From Mangrovimonas xylaniphaga (GTDB taxonomy: Bacteria; Bacteroidota; Bacteroidia; Flavobacteriales; Flavobacteriaceae), in NCBI RefSeq assembly GCF_001280435.1, contig NZ_LBIP01000016.1, positions 186,001-250,000 of the forward strand: DNA of 64,000 bases, in the 5' to 3' direction. The notes beneath the pieces were generated by a model. That model saw only the letters and a program-made list of their open reading frames with translations. It made no database searches and was not told the DNA's origin. This document shows positions 9,367-16,979 of this stretch, piece after piece. How positions within the stretch are numbered: the first letter of the stretch is position 1; each line of letters starts with the position of its first letter. The position numbers and the translations under genes were made by a program.

Positions 9367-9822
9367 TCAATTAACCTCAATAACTTTTTTTAGAGACTCG
9401 TTGGCGTTTTCTCTTTTTAGAAGGTTCAACTTTAAAATACCATCTTTGTATTTTGCTTTAACCTCTTGGTCCATAGCAACAGATTTTGGTAATTTCAAAG
9501 AGCGTTCAAAGTAATTATAGTTGAATTCTCTACGCTTGTAGCCGTGTTCTTCATTTTCCTCTACTTCATTTTCCTTCTTGCCACAAACACGTAGCACATT
9601 GTCATCAATAGTCACTTCGAAGTCCTTTTTAGAGAACCCAGGAGCCGCAAATTCAATTTCAAAGTCTTTGTCATGTTCGGTAACATTCATCGCAGGCATT
9701 GAATTGTCCTCGTCAAATAAATCGTTGTTGAAAAAAGCATCAGAGCCCAACAGCGATTTTAAACCCTCATCATCCCAAAATGGGAGTAATCGGTTTCTTT
9801 TGTTAAATTTAATAAGTGACAT
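9367..9822 (-). CDS. Small heat-shock protein, Hsp20/alpha-crystallin family
   Basis: ATP-independent holdase chaperone of 151 residues. The start at 9822 (MSLIKFNKRNRLLPFWDDEG) matches the family's N-terminal pattern; an upstream in-frame ATG would add 12 residues, MGLVSLTIKIKV. The alpha-crystallin domain spans about residues 40-135 (PAMNVTEHDKDFEIEFAAPG, DDNVLRVCGKKE, RREFNYNYFERSLKLP, AKYKDGILKLNLLKRE). The C-terminal IxI-type anchor appears as IEVN only, so the canonical motif is weak. Its promoter has a perfectly symmetric Crp/Fnr-like site, which places the chaperone in the same regulon as the USPs. Confidence 0.94.
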   Translation of the reverse strand: MSLIKFNKRNRLLPFWDDEGLKSLLGSDAFFNNDLFDEDNSMPAMNVTEHDKDFEIEFAAPGFSKKDFEVTIDDNVLRVCGKKENEVEENEEHGYKRREFNYNYFERSLKLPKSVAMDQEVKAKYKDGILKLNLLKRENANESLKKVIEVN

Positions 9823-9854
9823 GACCTTAATTTTAATGGTTAAACTTACCAACC

Positions 9855-9897
9855 CCAATGTAAGGATATCATACGAAAAATAAAATGATATATATCA
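9855..9897 (-). promoter_or_regulatory. Crp/Fnr-like site and -7 box of hsp20
   Basis: Perfect 12-base palindrome TGATATATATCA (9886-9897) and minus-strand box TACATTGG (9855-9862), a near match to TAnnTTTG. Centre-to-box spacing 29.5 bases, identical to the other sites of the island. Confidence 0.68.
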
Positions 9898-9968
9898 GCT
9901 AGTTACAATATTTACAACCTAATTTTAAAGGAATTTACTTTCAAAAAAATCGACCTTATTTTTGAAGA

Positions 9969-11342
9969 TTACAACATCACTTTTTCGGTATCCAATAATT
10001 TTGGAATAGTGACCTTCCAGCCAAATTCACTCTCTATTTTCAACCTAAAGGCGTCCAAGGCCGGTGGTTCTCCATGTACCAAATACACCTTCTCTGGGAT
10101 GTTCTTAATGGTGCGCAACCAATGAAGCAAATCATCCTGATCGGCATGGGCAGAAAGGCTATCTAGACATTTTACAGTAGCCTTTACAGGATAATACCTA
10201 CCGTAAAACTTAATTTCATGAGCCCCGTCCTTCAGTTGGCGCCCACGGGTCCCTTCCGCCTGATATCCCACCAACAATACGGTGGTACTGGGCACATCTA
10301 TAAATTGTTGCAAATAGGTCAACACCCGTCCTCCGGTTACCATCCCGCTGCCCGCAATGATTATTTTTGGCCTTGGATCATCAATGGTTTCCCAAGTTTC
10401 ACCAAAGGATTGCACAATGTTGACATGATTGCACATGGCATCGTATTCCTGCATGGGCAATTTGTGCCATTTTGGAAACCGTTTAAAAACTTCCAACACA
10501 TTGTTGCCCATCGGGCTGTCTATAAATATGGGAATATTGGGAATTTTGTTGCTTTTGTAAAGTTTCCAAAGAATGTAAATCAGGGTCTGCAAACGTTCCA
10601 CAGCAAAACTGGGAATGATGAGATTCCCTTGTTTTTCTATAGTATCCAAAACCAATTGGGCCATGATGTCTTCCACATCTTCCTCTGGATGCAATTTGTT
10701 CCCATAGGTGCTTTCCACAAACAAATAATCGGCCCATTCCGGAGTTTTAGGATCGTTCAACAAATAATCATCCCAACGCCCAATATCACCAGAAAACACA
10801 AAGCGTTTCCCATTAATGTCCAATTCAATAAAAGTTGCCCCTATGATATGCCCGTTGTACCGAAACCGATAGGTAATATGTTCCGAAAGGTTCAACCAGG
10901 TATCCTGAATCCCTACTTGAAAAAATCGCAAGGTTTTCTCCACATCTTTCTCTGTATAAAAAGGTAAGGCGGGATGGTGTTTTGTATAATGCTCTTTATT
11001 GGCTTTTTCGGCTTCTTCTTCCTGAATCTTGGCACTGTCTTTTAAAATGATTTCCGCAATAGCCAAGGTTGGCGCCGTTCCAATAATTTTTCCCGTAAAC
11101 CCCTTCTGAACCAACTTAGGCAAATAGCCTACGTGATCCAAATGGCCGTGGGTTAACAGCACCACATCTAAAGTTTCTACATCAATGGGCAATTCTTCCC
11201 AATTGAGCTGCCTCAATTCCTTTAGCCCTTGAAACATACCACAATCTACCAATATGTTAGCTTCGGAAGTTTCCAAAAAGTATTTAGAGCCGGTTACCAC
11301 ACCTGAAGCTCCCAAAAAATGGATGTTTGCATAATTTTTCAT
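9969..11342 (-). CDS. Beta-CASP metallo-hydrolase with RNA-specificity domain
   Basis: A 457-residue cytoplasmic MBL-fold hydrolase of the beta-CASP group that processes nucleic acids, typically RNA. The zinc motif LTHGHLDHVGY (HxHxDH) is near residue 68, and a later ligand Asp is in FSGDIGRWDD near residue 185. Beta-CASP motifs follow: PSFAVER, GSGMVTGGRVL near residue 333, SAHAD near 400 and the C-terminal VHGEPPALDAF. All catalytic groups look intact and the length is standard. Its start overlaps the stop of the ATP-cone nuclease gene by four bases (ATGA), a sign of translational coupling. Whether it acts as an endo- or exonuclease, and on which RNA, is unknown. Confidence 0.9.
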   Translation of the reverse strand: MKNYANIHFLGASGVVTGSKYFLETSEANILVDCGMFQGLKELRQLNWEELPIDVETLDVVLLTHGHLDHVGYLPKLVQKGFTGKIIGTAPTLAIAEIILKDSAKIQEEEAEKANKEHYTKHHPALPFYTEKDVEKTLRFFQVGIQDTWLNLSEHITYRFRYNGHIIGATFIELDINGKRFVFSGDIGRWDDYLLNDPKTPEWADYLFVESTYGNKLHPEEDVEDIMAQLVLDTIEKQGNLIIPSFAVERLQTLIYILWKLYKSNKIPNIPIFIDSPMGNNVLEVFKRFPKWHKLPMQEYDAMCNHVNIVQSFGETWETIDDPRPKIIIAGSGMVTGGRVLTYLQQFIDVPSTTVLLVGYQAEGTRGRQLKDGAHEIKFYGRYYPVKATVKCLDSLSAHADQDDLLHWLRTIKNIPEKVYLVHGEPPALDAFRLKIESEFGWKVTIPKLLDTEKVML

Positions 11343-12193
11343 TCTTCATGCGGTAAATTACATAGTTGTTCAATCTCTTTTAAAATGCGCTCCTTTCGGG
11401 ATTCGGAAACACCTAGGTGATCCAAGTAAAAGGAATCTCCCATTAGGTCCCGACACAAAACCACATCCCTACTCAGCAGAAATTGCTTTTCTCGATTGGT
11501 TAGCAATGAGGACACCGTAATTGGGTACAGTCCCAAACGGTCTATCCTATCCCTTAAGCCATTGCCATCTGGATAATCCCAACTCAGCAGATACAATCCA
11601 CAGCATTTTCCAAATTGCAAAGCATCTGAGGTAAAACGTGTATTGGTAACCAACCAGCCATCGGTTAAAATGGAGTTGTTGTTTACATTGGTATTCCAAT
11701 GTGCTTTCACATCTTGATATCGGGAATGGATGTACAGAGGAATCTTGACATTACAATTTTGTCCCTGCTCGCTATGGAACTTACATTCTACTATGGTGGT
11801 TTCGTTATTTTTATGGGCTACCACATCAATTTCATGTGACACGCACTTTCCCTGTACAATCTGGCTCACTTCTGTATCATAACCAGAGTATTTTAAAATA
11901 GCGCCTACAAATTTCTCGAATGGATACCCCGTTGGCCCCAGTTCATAGATGGCCCGCTTCAACTTGTATTTGGAGGCCCAATACCTACTTTTCTTTTTGA
12001 GCAAGGCAAAGGCTCTATTATAGATTTCCTTAGTAGAAATTCCTTGGTAGAGTTCATCCCGAACCTTATCAATAATTTGGCTGACCACCTCATCACTAGC
12101 CCCTACGCGTCTTAGGGAAGCCTTCAATTTGGGCATTGAAAAACTCACCCGCTCCCCTGAAGACTTTGTAATATCCAAATTGTGATTTACCAT
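11339..12193 (-). CDS. ATP-cone domain fused to PD-(D/E)XK (Mrr-like) nuclease domain
   Basis: A 284-residue two-domain protein. Residues about 1-85 form an ATP-cone (ITKSSGERVSFSMPKLKASL, VSQIIDKVRDELYQGISTKE), the nucleotide-sensing module best known from ribonucleotide reductases and NrdR. Residues about 95-200 form a restriction-endonuclease-like domain with the catalytic set HEIDVVAHKN...TIVECKFH, matching D...ExK. The C-terminal 60 residues look helical and may contain a helix-hairpin-helix (DHLGVSESRKERILKEIEQL). It lies 27 bases after USP 3 and overlaps the beta-CASP gene by four bases, so USP 4, USP 3, this gene and the beta-CASP gene look like one transcript. An ATP- or dATP-gated nuclease is an inference. 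Confidence 0.85.
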   Translation of the reverse strand: MVNHNLDITKSSGERVSFSMPKLKASLRRVGASDEVVSQIIDKVRDELYQGISTKEIYNRAFALLKKKSRYWASKYKLKRAIYELGPTGYPFEKFVGAILKYSGYDTEVSQIVQGKCVSHEIDVVAHKNNETTIVECKFHSEQGQNCNVKIPLYIHSRYQDVKAHWNTNVNNNSILTDGWLVTNTRFTSDALQFGKCCGLYLLSWDYPDGNGLRDRIDRLGLYPITVSSLLTNREKQFLLSRDVVLCRDLMGDSFYLDHLGVSESRKERILKEIEQLCNLPHEE

Positions 12194-12220
12194 GCTTGAT
12201 TATTTAAGACCCAATGCAAA

Positions 12221-13075
12221 TCAATTCCTTAAATCGTGCATGACCAAAATAGGAACCCTTGAATGGAACCCGATATTTTTCACCATGGGATTGCTCAAAA
12301 TACTTCCGAAAAAAGAGTGTTTTTTATTGATGAAGGCCACCATATCACTATCCCTACTTTCTACAAACATATTCACTGCGGGTTCGACTGCCTTGTAATG
12401 CAAAGTATGATATTCGTAAGATACATCTTCCAACTGCTCTTCCAACATTTGCTTATGCTCTTCTTGTTTTGTTTCCAATAGGTCATCATCTGAAACATAC
12501 AGAATGCTTACGGTAGCCTGACACTTTTGAGCCAATTCTACCAAATAGGCCAGTTCCCGTTTTTTGTAATGGGTTTTAAAACTGGTAGGAAACACAATCT
12601 CCTTGGGCATAGCCAGCTTACTGGCTTCAGGCACCACAATTACAGGGCAATTGCGTACCTTCTCCATTACGTAAACTGCGGTACTACCATAGGCTACATG
12701 CTCGGAGCCTGTTTCGCCTTTGGTGCCCATGACAATCATATCGATATCCTTTTGTTCCACAATTTCCTTAATGGCTTCTATTGGATTGTTAAAGGTTGAA
12801 ATGGTCTCAAAATGGTGCTTTGGATTGTGTTCATACTTAAATGCCAATTTATCCATCACCTCCGCCAAGCCTTCTTCCGAATTGGACTTTGCCGTTTCGT
12901 AGAGTTCGCTTCCGGGTTCCATGTTCAACAAACTTTTCAAAATATTGCTAGTGGCCGTAAACACATTGAGCACATAGAAATCGCAATGGTCGTTTTGGTA
13001 GAGTTCAACGGCATAGTTCATAGCTTGCCAAGCGTTCTTGGAGAAGTCTGTTGGTAACAAAATTTTTTTTCTCAT
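12221..13075 (-). CDS. Universal stress protein, tandem UspA domains (USP 3)
   Basis: A 284-residue protein with two UspA domains, starting MRKKILLPTDFSKNAWQAMN. The ATP-binding signature GTKGETGSEHVAYGSTAV is present in the first domain, again absent from the second. It is second in the probable four-gene operon, 62 bases after USP 4. A TAAATTTA box at 13082-13089 with a poor palindrome (TTGACAGACCAA, 13113-13124) at the island's spacing could be a weakened secondary promoter. Confidence 0.92.
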   Translation of the reverse strand: MRKKILLPTDFSKNAWQAMNYAVELYQNDHCDFYVLNVFTATSNILKSLLNMEPGSELYETAKSNSEEGLAEVMDKLAFKYEHNPKHHFETISTFNNPIEAIKEIVEQKDIDMIVMGTKGETGSEHVAYGSTAVYVMEKVRNCPVIVVPEASKLAMPKEIVFPTSFKTHYKKRELAYLVELAQKCQATVSILYVSDDDLLETKQEEHKQMLEEQLEDVSYEYHTLHYKAVEPAVNMFVESRDSDMVAFINKKHSFFGSILSNPMVKNIGFHSRVPILVMHDLRN

Positions 13076-13137
13076 GACTTCTAAATTTAAAAGTTATTAT
13101 TTGTGTTGTTAGTTGACAGACCAAGACGCTTGTGGGC

Positions 13138-13968
13138 TCAATCTGGGATTACCATAAAGGGAACCGCAGGATGATATCCTATTTTCTTTATGACAGGTTC
13201 CCTCGTAAATCGTTCCAAAAGGCTGTGTTTATAATTAATCATCACCAACATATCAATCTCCAATTCTTCTATAAAATCAAAGATTTCGTGAGTTTTACTG
13301 GCGTAATTGGGCATCCAATGAAAACTGTGCTCATAGGGTTCCAAAAGTTCTTTTAACAATGTATAATGATTTCTTTGTTCGGCACTCAACCTACTTTTTT
13401 CCTGTATGTGTACTACCCTAATTCTTGTACCAAATTGTTGGGCCATGGTAAACAACGACTGCAAATCTTCCGCACGATAAGGTCTTATAAAGTTTGTTGG
13501 AAAGGCTATTTGCTTCGGAATTTTAAATTGGCAATCTTCTGGAACAATAATCAATGGGCATAATGACAATTTGGAAATCAAGCCCACCGTATTGCTTCCA
13601 AAAAAGACTTCCTTGGCACCGGTTGCCCCTTTGGTGCCCATAACCACCAAATTGAGCTTGTATTTTTTAATACTGGTGGCAATGGCGTCATTTAGGCTTT
13701 CGCTACTAAAAATGATCTCAAAACGGTGTTTCTCCTTGGGATGGGCCGCTTCCGCCATCGCTTTTAAATCCCTCAGTTCCTTTATGGCACTTTCGCTCAT
13801 GGCCTCATTAAATTTTTTGGACATATTGGACATGGCCGAAATCTTGGCATTCATGGCATTTAGGAAATAAAATGTGCACGCTTCCTCGGCCAAAAGGTTC
13901 ATGGCGTAGACGGTTGCATTCCATGCGCTATCAGAAAAGTCTGTCGGTATTAATACATGATATTCCAT
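13138..13968 (-). CDS. Universal stress protein, tandem UspA domains (USP 4)
   Basis: A 276-residue two-domain USP. The start at 13968 (MEYHVLIPTDFSDSAWNAT) matches the paralogues; the longer reading frame would add 25 residues unlike any family member and would cover the promoter. The first domain holds GTKGATGAKEVFFGSNT; the second ends LTREPVIKKIGYHPAVPFMV as in USP 1, so these two are likely the most recent duplicates. First gene of the USP 4 / USP 3 / ATP-cone nuclease / beta-CASP operon and divergent from the FMN-binding gene. Confidence 0.92.
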   Translation of the reverse strand: MEYHVLIPTDFSDSAWNATVYAMNLLAEEACTFYFLNAMNAKISAMSNMSKKFNEAMSESAIKELRDLKAMAEAAHPKEKHRFEIIFSSESLNDAIATSIKKYKLNLVVMGTKGATGAKEVFFGSNTVGLISKLSLCPLIIVPEDCQFKIPKQIAFPTNFIRPYRAEDLQSLFTMAQQFGTRIRVVHIQEKSRLSAEQRNHYTLLKELLEPYEHSFHWMPNYASKTHEIFDFIEELEIDMLVMINYKHSLLERFTREPVIKKIGYHPAVPFMVIPD

Positions 13969-13995
13969 GATCAAACCCTTTAAGGATATTTCCCC

Positions 13996-14038
13996 TAAAT
14001 TTAAGACAATTAGCGCATTTAAACTATGACAAAAATCA
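13996..14038 (-). promoter_or_regulatory. Crp/Fnr-like site and -7 box of USP 4 operon
   Basis: TGATTTTTGTCA on the minus strand (14027-14038) and box TAAATTTA (13996-14003), with 29.5 bases from site centre to box. It drives the four-gene operon that ends with the beta-CASP hydrolase. Confidence 0.7.
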
Positions 14039-14175
14039 CACACAAAATACTGAACACGAGATTTTTACATTCCAAAAACTTATATTGAACACCAAAAATC
14101 TCTAGCACACCGCAAAAACAGCCATAAACACTAACAATCAATATATTAACAAGATTAATTTAAAATAAGCATTAA

Positions 14176-14218
14176 TGATAAATATCATTCCATTTTAGTT
14201 TAATTTTAAATAAATTTA
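14176..14218 (+). promoter_or_regulatory. Crp/Fnr-like site and -7 box of FMN-binding gene
   Basis: TGATAAATATCA (14176-14187) and box TAAATTTA (14211-14218), identical spacing (29.5 bases) to the four other island promoters. The start codon follows 30 bases later. Confidence 0.7.
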
Positions 14219-14247
14219 CTCATTACCAACGTTTTAACATCACAGCC

Positions 14248-14712
14248 ATGATCAAGACATTAAACCAAAAGGAATGCTATATGGTGCTTGAGAGGAACTA
14301 CATTGGTCATTTGGCTTATATGTTTTACCACCAACCCTTCATTGCTCCGATTACGTATTTTTATGACACAGCCAACCATTGGATTTTGGCCTATGCGGCC
14401 GAAGGCCATAAAATTAATGCCATGCGAAAACACAGAGACGTGGCGCTACAGGTAGAAGAAGTAACCTCGGTAAACGAATGGAAATCTGTGTTGGTTCATG
14501 GTACCTATGAGGAGCTTACAGGCAGCTACGCCAAAGCTCAACTGCACAGTTTCTCTTTAGGTGTGAAAGATTTGATTATGATGAAAGAGCACAAGGATGT
14601 AGACTTCCTTAGTGAGTTTTCCAGTAAAATCCATCTTGGCGATGTTCCTGTAGTTTATGTCATCAAAATAGATGCTATTAACGGCAAACAAAGAGACGAC
14701 CACGATAGCTAA
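14248..14712 (+). CDS. Pyridoxamine 5'-phosphate oxidase-like FMN-binding protein
   Basis: A 154-residue split-barrel flavin-binding protein of the PNPOx-related/NimA-like group. It starts MIKTLNQKECYMVLERNYIGHLAYM, the usual helix followed by the first barrel strand, and carries PITYFYDTANHWILAYAAEGHKINAMRKH, the strand-turn and phosphate-binding area of the group. Such proteins reduce nitro compounds, heme products or other substrates, or simply bind FMN; the reaction cannot be assigned. Its promoter belongs to the Crp/Fnr-like set, so it is probably expressed with the USPs and Hsp20. Its stop is 6 bases from the stop of the convergent peptidase gene. Confidence 0.82.
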   Translation: MIKTLNQKECYMVLERNYIGHLAYMFYHQPFIAPITYFYDTANHWILAYAAEGHKINAMRKHRDVALQVEEVTSVNEWKSVLVHGTYEELTGSYAKAQLHSFSLGVKDLIMMKEHKDVDFLSEFSSKIHLGDVPVVYVIKIDAINGKQRDDHDS

Positions 14713-14718
14713 AGCACC

Positions 14719-15498
14719 TTACTTCACCGCAGTTGAAGATCCGTAAAAACAACTTTCCAGCATCTTGTACAATTCCGTATGCTTCTTTTTCATGCGCTCG
14801 GGATTTTCGAAAAAATACTCAGAAGCCACCGCAAAAAATTCTGCCTCATTGGTGCCTCCATAATTTCTAATATCCGATTTATTGTCATTGATGGCTTCCA
14901 TTTCCTTATGAATCATTTTTAACCAAGGAATCACATAAGCGTGCTGTATCAAACGCTCTGGAACCCCATCTGTCACTCCATCCATTTTATCAATGAGGTG
15001 CACAAACTCATGGATGCCCGTATTGGTTTTGGAAGAGCTTTTTGAAAACCCATGTCGCAACGCTTTTTTGGAAAGGATCATTTGTTTTTCCAATCGGCCG
15101 GTGCCAACAACTCCGGCAATAATGCGGTTGCCCTTTTTGTCTTCAAACTCGAAATCTTCATTAAAGTTATCGGGATAGAGCAATACCCCACTTAAATTAG
15201 TATAATGCCATTCTGGAAACCCAAAAACTGGAATCACGGCGCTGGCGGCAATCAGGATTTTGTCCAATTCTTCGAGTTCTACTTTAACACCTTCCAAATA
15301 CACCTCACTAAAAAACTCCATCATCCGTTTTTGAAAACGTTGCTGTTCCTTTGGAGGCAGACCTTCATAAAATTCCACATGCTCCATGAGCAATTTGTGC
15401 CAATGCTTCGGAAAAGGCTCTACGGGTTTACGCTTTAGTTTGGACAGGGCATATACTCCAAAAGCCAACAGTAACAAAAATGCAATAGTTGTGATCAT
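14719..15498 (-). CDS. MtfA-like zinc metallopeptidase (M90 family)
   Basis: A 259-residue protein with an N-terminal membrane anchor (MITTIAFLLLLAFGVYAL) and a cytoplasmic peptidase domain. The zinc motif is HEFVHLIDKMDG (HExxH with downstream DxxDG), as in E. coli MtfA, which acts on regulators such as Mlc and shows gluzincin activity. Further family landmarks are VIPVFGFPEWHYTN and NYGGTNEAEFFAVASEYFFENP, where the Glu in EAEFFA is the likely third ligand. An ATG at 15534 would add 12 residues ahead of the anchor; the shorter start fits the family better. E. coli MtfA lacks such an anchor, so its membrane location is a difference worth noting. Confidence 0.85.
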   Translation of the reverse strand: MITTIAFLLLLAFGVYALSKLKRKPVEPFPKHWHKLLMEHVEFYEGLPPKEQQRFQKRMMEFFSEVYLEGVKVELEELDKILIAASAVIPVFGFPEWHYTNLSGVLLYPDNFNEDFEFEDKKGNRIIAGVVGTGRLEKQMILSKKALRHGFSKSSSKTNTGIHEFVHLIDKMDGVTDGVPERLIQHAYVIPWLKMIHKEMEAINDNKSDIRNYGGTNEAEFFAVASEYFFENPERMKKKHTELYKMLESCFYGSSTAVK

Positions 15499-15700
15499 AA
15501 CATGCAAATATGGTGCTCTCCAAAAATAAACCAAAGTGATAACAAAAAGATCGTTTTTTCAAAATCAAAAGGAATTTATCTAAAACCAATTATATTTTAA
15601 GAACTCAAATAGCTTCCAAAAATTCTTTTTCAATCTAAAAACTTAATAATACATTTGGCACAATAAATGTTAAAAGCATTTATAGTTTAAACAAAGCCCT

Positions 15701-16486
15701 ATGAACAAAATTCGCTTGGTACTGGCCTTTTCTTTTTTGGTTTCAGTATTGTCTTTTGCCCAAAACAATGCCGTTGGTCCCGGGGAAACCCTTATTTTTT
15801 CAGCTTCTTACAATATGTCTGGAATCCTAACGGAGCTTGCCCAAGTAAAAATGGAAACCAGTGAGGTGAACACTTCCAAAGCTACTTTACTTCGCTTAAA
15901 ATGTACAGCGGCAACCTATAGCAAATGGGATAATTTCTTTAAAATTAGAGACCTATACGAAAGCTATGTAAGCCCTAAAACGCTTTCCCCTTACCTATAC
16001 AAAAGAGAAATAGACGAAGGTGGCTATTACAAGTTTATGCAATACAAATACAGCCATAAAACAAACACTGTAAAAAGCCTTAAAAAGAAGAAAAAGAAAG
16101 GCGGCGGTTTTAACGAAGAAAATACCACGGTCTCCATTAGCAGTACCACCAGGGATTTGGTAAGCACACTTTACAAGCTGCGTACTTTGGATCTCGCCAG
16201 TCTATCAACAGGGACAACCAAATCGTTCAAAGTATTGTTTGACAACAAAGAAAACATTGTCAATTTTAAATATTTGGGTACCGAAACTATCAACACTAGC
16301 CTTGGGCAAAAAAACTGCTACAAATTGGCTATTTCCATCAACAACAGCGATGTCCTAAAAGGTACCAACGACAACTTATTATGGTTGACGGCCGATGCCA
16401 ATAAAATTCCGGTATACGCCAAATTTAAGATTGCAGTAGGTAATGGCGAATTAAAAATAAAATCGGCCACAGGCCTTAAAAACTAA
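15701..16486 (+). CDS. Exported DUF3108 domain protein
   Basis: A 261-residue protein with a signal peptide (residues 1-20, ending LSFAQ) and a DUF3108 beta-rich domain. Family landmarks are GETLIFSASYNMSGILTELAQVKM and, later, NFKYLGTETINTSLGQKNCYKLAI, then VYAKFKIAVGNGELKIKS. DUF3108 proteins are periplasmic or outer-membrane-associated and their function is not established. A lysine-rich stretch (KSLKKKKKKGGGFNEE, about residues 127-142) interrupts the domain and is likely a surface loop. Followed after 4 bases by the small membrane protein gene. Confidence 0.8.
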   Translation: MNKIRLVLAFSFLVSVLSFAQNNAVGPGETLIFSASYNMSGILTELAQVKMETSEVNTSKATLLRLKCTAATYSKWDNFFKIRDLYESYVSPKTLSPYLYKREIDEGGYYKFMQYKYSHKTNTVKSLKKKKKKGGGFNEENTTVSISSTTRDLVSTLYKLRTLDLASLSTGTTKSFKVLFDNKENIVNFKYLGTETINTSLGQKNCYKLAISINNSDVLKGTNDNLLWLTADANKIPVYAKFKIAVGNGELKIKSATGLKN

Positions 16487-16490
16487 GAGC

Positions 16491-16898
16491 ATGAGAAAAG
16501 TATTGATCATTTTAGGATTTATCACTAGTCTATTGGCTGTTATTCTAGCCTTGACCCCACTATCCAATCTAGCGTTTATCCCTGCTATATTGGCTTTTTT
16601 ATTGGGACTTTCCATCTTTTTTGTTTCCAAAAAGCAGAACAAATCCAAAAAAGTGGTGCAGTATATTTTCCTGTTAACCATCATCACTTTGGGTATTTCC
16701 ATCTACAAATCGGTATTCCATACCGTAGAAGTTGGCAATACCGAAGAATTGCAGGAACGCGCCAAAGAATCGGAAGAAAATTCTAAGGAAATTCTGGAAG
16801 AATTGGACATTGACGAAGAGGATCTGGAAACAGAAGACATAGATCTAGATACTGAAGAAATTGATATCGAAGAAGTTGACGATATAGAATTTGAATAA
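16491..16898 (+). CDS. Small membrane protein with strongly acidic tail, unknown function
   Basis: A 135-residue protein that I do not recognise. Hydrophobic segments lie at about 5-20, 26-44 and 58-72, followed by a highly acidic, probably unstructured tail (about 80-135) built of short repeats such as DIDEEDLETEDIDLDTEEID. The DNA under the tail is correspondingly GAA/GAT-rich. It lies 4 bases after the DUF3108 gene and is followed by a strong terminator, so the two form an operon. The tail may bind cations or basic partners, which is only a guess. Confidence 0.75.
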   Translation: MRKVLIILGFITSLLAVILALTPLSNLAFIPAILAFLLGLSIFFVSKKQNKSKKVVQYIFLLTIITLGISIYKSVFHTVEVGNTEELQERAKESEENSKEILEELDIDEEDLETEDIDLDTEEIDIEEVDDIEFE

Positions 16899-16917
16899 TT
16901 CACTTCCCACAAATTTT

Positions 16918-16947
16918 AAGGAATACTTCGGTATTCCTTTTTTTTTT
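16918..16947 (+). terminator. Strong rho-independent terminator
   Basis: AAGGAATAC-TTCG-GTATTCCTT (16918-16939) with a UUCG-type loop followed by a run of T. Ends the DUF3108 operon and insulates the M28 peptidase gene starting at 16980. Confidence 0.9.
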
Positions 16948-16979
16948 CGCTTTATTTGATTGACAATTAACACAGTACA

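Noticed and set aside
10218-10967. 249-residue plus-strand frame inside the beta-CASP gene
   Set aside because: Antisense to a conserved enzyme with intact motifs; residues are biased and show no domain.
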